From Candidatus Microgenomates bacterium (GTDB lineage Bacteria > Patescibacteriota > Dojkabacteria > SC72), in contig JAAZOC010000007.1 in the NCBI GenBank assembly GCA_012797935.1, positions 1-15,566 of the forward strand: a stretch of DNA of 15,566 nucleotides, in the 5' to 3' direction. Of this stretch, positions 13,586 through 15,566 are shown piece by piece. Within the stretch, counting starts at the first letter, position 1. Every line of letters starts with the position of its first letter. A program made the translations under genes and the position numbers. A model generated the notes under the pieces. The model ran no database searches, was not told where the DNA came from, and saw nothing but the letters and a program-made list of their open reading frames with translations.

Positions 13586-13993
13586 ATGAAAGACGAAATA
13601 ATCAAAAGAATAAAAGAGATGGGAATTGGAGATATGGAAGCCGAAGAGCTCTTCAATGCAATATCAGAAGAAGTTCTTGAAGTACTCTTCAAAGACCTCT
13701 CAGAAAAAATGTCCGATGAAGAGCTAACAGTTATTGAGAACAGAATAAGGGAATCTAAATCAACAGAACACTTTGAAACAATATTGAACGAAGTTGCAGT
13801 TACTGTATATGGAGAAGAAGCAAAAACAGAAGTTCAAAACATATACAACGACATACTAGATTCTGTAAAAAAAGATATTGAAGATGCAAAAGCTTTAATA
13901 GAAAGAGCAAATAATGGAGATGCAAATGCTCAGCAATTACTTGAGAAAGCTAAAAATACAGATACATACAAAAACATAACTGCACAGATGTAA
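13586..13993 (+). CDS. Unrecognised 135-residue acidic helical protein
   Basis: The product is acidic and almost entirely helix-forming, without signal peptide, membrane segment or cysteine. Its first half (about residues 1-75) has the spacing of a helical bundle, with the motif MEAEELFNAISEEVLEVLF. The second half (about 76-128) reads like a long amphipathic helix followed by a SEL1/TPR-like fragment, NGDANAQQLLEKAKN. It starts 26 bases after the stop of the 767-residue gene and is likely in the same transcript, so it may bind that protein. No Shine-Dalgarno is present; CTGCC lies directly before the ATG. It ends 3 bases from the stop of the convergent recombinase gene. No family is recognised. 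Confidence 0.8.
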   Translation: MKDEIIKRIKEMGIGDMEAEELFNAISEEVLEVLFKDLSEKMSDEELTVIENRIRESKSTEHFETILNEVAVTVYGEEAKTEVQNIYNDILDSVKKDIEDAKALIERANNGDANAQQLLEKAKNTDTYKNITAQM

Positions 13994-13996
13994 TAT

Positions 13997-15358
13997 CTAC
14001 TTAAGTGGATGATTTTTTCTTACAGTTTCTTCTGCAAATTTCTCACTAGCATGAACATACTTAGTTGTTGTATTTAAACTCTCGTGTCCAAGTAGAACTT
14101 GCAAAGCAACAGGACTAGCACCTTGTTCAGCAAGATATGTTGCAAAACCGTGCCTCAAACTATGTGCTGAAGTTGGGATTTGAATACCTAGCTTTCTTCT
14201 GTAGATAGCTATTCTTTCTTGGAAATAGTTTGTTGAAATTCTTGAATTTGGTTTCCCAGATCGAATTCCTGAAAACGGTACAAAGAGAGCAGGGGAGTCA
14301 AATTTATTTAAGTAACCAGTTTCCCTAAACTTCTCAACTAATCTTATATACTTCCTATTCCCCTTATCAAAGATTTCTAAATTCAAATCAGAATTAGTAG
14401 AGCTCTCAGATGTTTCACGCTCAGTATCTAATTCTCCAACTGCAGTAATTTCCGTTTCCTTCTCTTTATCTGTAAAAGCATACTTCAACCTAACTTTTAG
14501 ATAATGATTTAACCAATCCAATGCCCTAGAAGTTAGAAACACAGACCTTTCTTTCTTACCTTTACCAATAATGTACATCTTGCCTTCGGAATTAATTTGC
14601 TCAAGATTTAAACTAATCAATTCAGAAATACGCATACCAGTAGCAAAAAGAACCTCCAACATACATCGATTCCTTAAACCAATCCTTTCATCTGTCTCAA
14701 ACTCAGTTGGACATTCTATCAATCTTACTAAATCATCAAAAGTTGCAACTTTCTTAATTCTTTTTTCAGCTTTCATCATATCTATAGCATCAGGTGGTAA
14801 AGGAATATCTAAATCCCAACTAATTCTAAATTTTAAAAAAGATCTCAAAGCAGAAAGCATTCTGTTTATACTTCTAGCATCTAAACCAGACTCTTTCCTT
14901 GAAGAACTATTTACTGGATGTTCATACAATCCCAAACCACCATATACCTTACCATACAAAGCACTCAAGAAATCACTCTCAAAGATTTCCTTACCTTTTT
15001 TACCAACAGCATCATCTTCCAAAGGACTATTCATACCACTTGAATCTTTCAGAGGCCTTAAATCGCCCCTAGGAGCCTCGGTGCCATTTGTTGTTGATAT
15101 ACCAATACTTTTAGCACATTCATTCCTAATTCTGTCTAAATCTTTAAGATGTTCACCTGCAATTAAGTAACCTTTAAAGGCACTTATATCCTTTTTTGTT
15201 ACTTTCATAAAATCAACATTCCTAAAATACAAAAAAACTGCAAATATACAAAGATCTCTAGCATAATTAAGAATCGTTTGAGGACTGTAATTGTTATTCT
15301 GCAATGACACTAGGTAATCATCCTGATCATCTAACTTAGGAAATTCATTTCTTTTCAT
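13997..15358 (-). CDS. Tyrosine recombinase (XerC/XerD-like) with two large insertions
   Basis: Tyrosine recombinases cut and rejoin DNA at paired sites; Xer members resolve chromosome dimers at dif. All catalytic residues are visible: R243 in ATGMRISEL, K266 in IIGKGKKER, H399 and R402 in HSLRHGFATYL, H425 in LLGHES, and nucleophile Y434 in TTKYVHAS. The N-terminal SAM-like domain opens with YLVSLQNNNYSPQTILNYAR, typical of XerC/D. At 453 residues it is about 150 longer than usual Xer. About 70 residues (85-158) are inserted in the DNA-binding N-domain and about 60 (296-356, Glu/Thr/Ser-rich) between the Lys and His-x-x-Arg motifs. It is probably the housekeeping Xer of a reduced genome, since no phage or transposon genes surround it, but a mobile-element integrase is not excluded. 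The promoter-like TAATAT 5 bases upstream implies a leaderless message. Confidence 0.92.
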   Translation of the reverse strand: MKRNEFPKLDDQDDYLVSLQNNNYSPQTILNYARDLCIFAVFLYFRNVDFMKVTKKDISAFKGYLIAGEHLKDLDRIRNECAKSIGISTTNGTEAPRGDLRPLKDSSGMNSPLEDDAVGKKGKEIFESDFLSALYGKVYGGLGLYEHPVNSSSRKESGLDARSINRMLSALRSFLKFRISWDLDIPLPPDAIDMMKAEKRIKKVATFDDLVRLIECPTEFETDERIGLRNRCMLEVLFATGMRISELISLNLEQINSEGKMYIIGKGKKERSVFLTSRALDWLNHYLKVRLKYAFTDKEKETEITAVGELDTERETSESSTNSDLNLEIFDKGNRKYIRLVEKFRETGYLNKFDSPALFVPFSGIRSGKPNSRISTNYFQERIAIYRRKLGIQIPTSAHSLRHGFATYLAEQGASPVALQVLLGHESLNTTTKYVHASEKFAEETVRKNHPLK

Positions 15359-15362
15359 ACTT

Positions 15363-15377
15363 TATATTACTACATAT
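15363..15377 (-). promoter_or_regulatory. Promoter-like 15-mer ahead of the recombinase gene
   Basis: Read on the minus strand this is ATATGTAGTAATATA, identical to 3861-3875. The -10-like TAATAT ends 5 bases before the ATG, so transcription would start at or next to the start codon. A weak TATTTA lies 17 bases upstream, mirroring TATTTT at the other copy. Confidence 0.5.
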
Positions 15378-15405
15378 TAAAAATTTTAAATATTGGAGTA
15401 GGGCA

Positions 15406-15420
15406 AGTAAAAATTTTACT
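15406..15420. repeat. 15-bp palindrome upstream of the recombinase gene
   Basis: AGTAAAA, a central A, then TTTTACT. A second A/T palindrome, TTAAAAATTTTAA, lies just closer to the gene at about 15377-15389. Either could be an operator controlling the recombinase; neither resembles a dif site closely. Confidence 0.4.
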
Positions 15421-15444
15421 AGAGAGAAAAGAGAAAGAACAAAA

Positions 15445-15468
15445 GGAATAGAAAGAGGAATAGAAAGA
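15445..15468. repeat. Perfect 12-bp tandem repeat in a polypurine tract
   Basis: GGAATAGAAAGA occurs twice head to tail. It lies inside about 55 bases (15421-15475) that are nearly all A and G on the plus strand. The rest of 15359-15566 has no ORF of note and no RNA gene that I can recognise. Confidence 0.7.
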
Positions 15469-15566
15469 AAAAAGATTACATATCTTGGATGAAAGAAACA
15501 TATTTCAGATCATAATAAATTTAGATAAATTCTAAAGATTCAAGAATTCTAGGCAGACCCACCGCA

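Noticed and set aside
14571..15170. Plus-strand 199-residue ORF
   Set aside because: It lies wholly inside the recombinase gene on the opposite strand and has no family motifs.
1..15566. Recoding of UGA (as in Gracilibacteria/Absconditabacteria), because none of the 14 genes ends in TGA
   Set aside because: Recoding should leave in-frame UGA codons inside genes, but gyrA, the glycosyltransferases and the recombinase are full length without any. Avoidance of TGA stops in a sample of 14 is weak evidence.
15500..15566. Possible tRNA 3' end at the window edge (TTCAAG and CCCACC)
   Set aside because: No 5-bp T-arm stem surrounds the TTCAAG, and no acceptor or anticodon arm can be traced upstream.

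Overview
The window is AT-rich (coding flanks of roughly 30-40% G+C by eye) with very short intergenic gaps. Most genes lack a recognisable Shine-Dalgarno (SD) sequence, and every stop is TAA or TAG. With a gyrB-small gene-gyrA run, a sortase, an enlarged Xer-type recombinase and several unfamiliar coiled-coil or membrane proteins, this suggests a small-genome bacterium of the Patescibacteria/CPR type. That placement is an inference from style and content; no rRNA or ribosomal protein gene is present to confirm it. The standard bacterial code fits: long ORFs such as gyrA have no in-frame UGA.

Layout. (1) 1-3567: the 3' end of gyrB, an unrecognised 129-residue gene, then a complete gyrA carrying the GyrA box, all on + with gaps under 20 bases. 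(2) 3559-3747: a possible small minus-strand gene converging on gyrA. (3) 3884-5635: an envelope-processing module. It has a VanY-type D,D-carboxypeptidase overlapping a sortase by one base, then a separately promoted 74-residue secreted peptide whose end looks like a sortase sorting signal. (4) 5641-6620: an anomalous island with strong hairpins, two good promoter-like elements nearby, a structured leader, one gene of about 50% G+C with a textbook SD held in a hairpin, a long 3' hairpin and a clear intrinsic terminator. (5) 6666-11138: a three-gene envelope glycosylation cluster of a membrane-anchored protein, a polytopic GT-C-like protein and a GT4-GT2 fusion. (6) 11256-13993: a 767-residue repeat/coiled-coil/membrane protein and a 135-residue helical partner. 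(7) 13997-15358, minus strand: a 453-residue tyrosine recombinase with two large insertions. It is followed by about 200 bases of purine-rich, palindrome-containing DNA.

How the genes may work together. Gyrase subunits are co-expressed with the small gene between them. The carboxypeptidase and sortase would act at the outer membrane face on peptidoglycan precursors and on a surface peptide. In the glycosylation cluster, the GT2 half resembles polyprenyl-phosphate sugar synthases, and the GT-C-like protein could use such a donor outside the cell.

The most unusual signals are: the foreign-looking SD-bearing gene island, the minimal sortase substrate beside its sortase, a hairpin leader shared by two distant loci, and a 15-base promoter-like element shared by the carboxypeptidase and recombinase genes.
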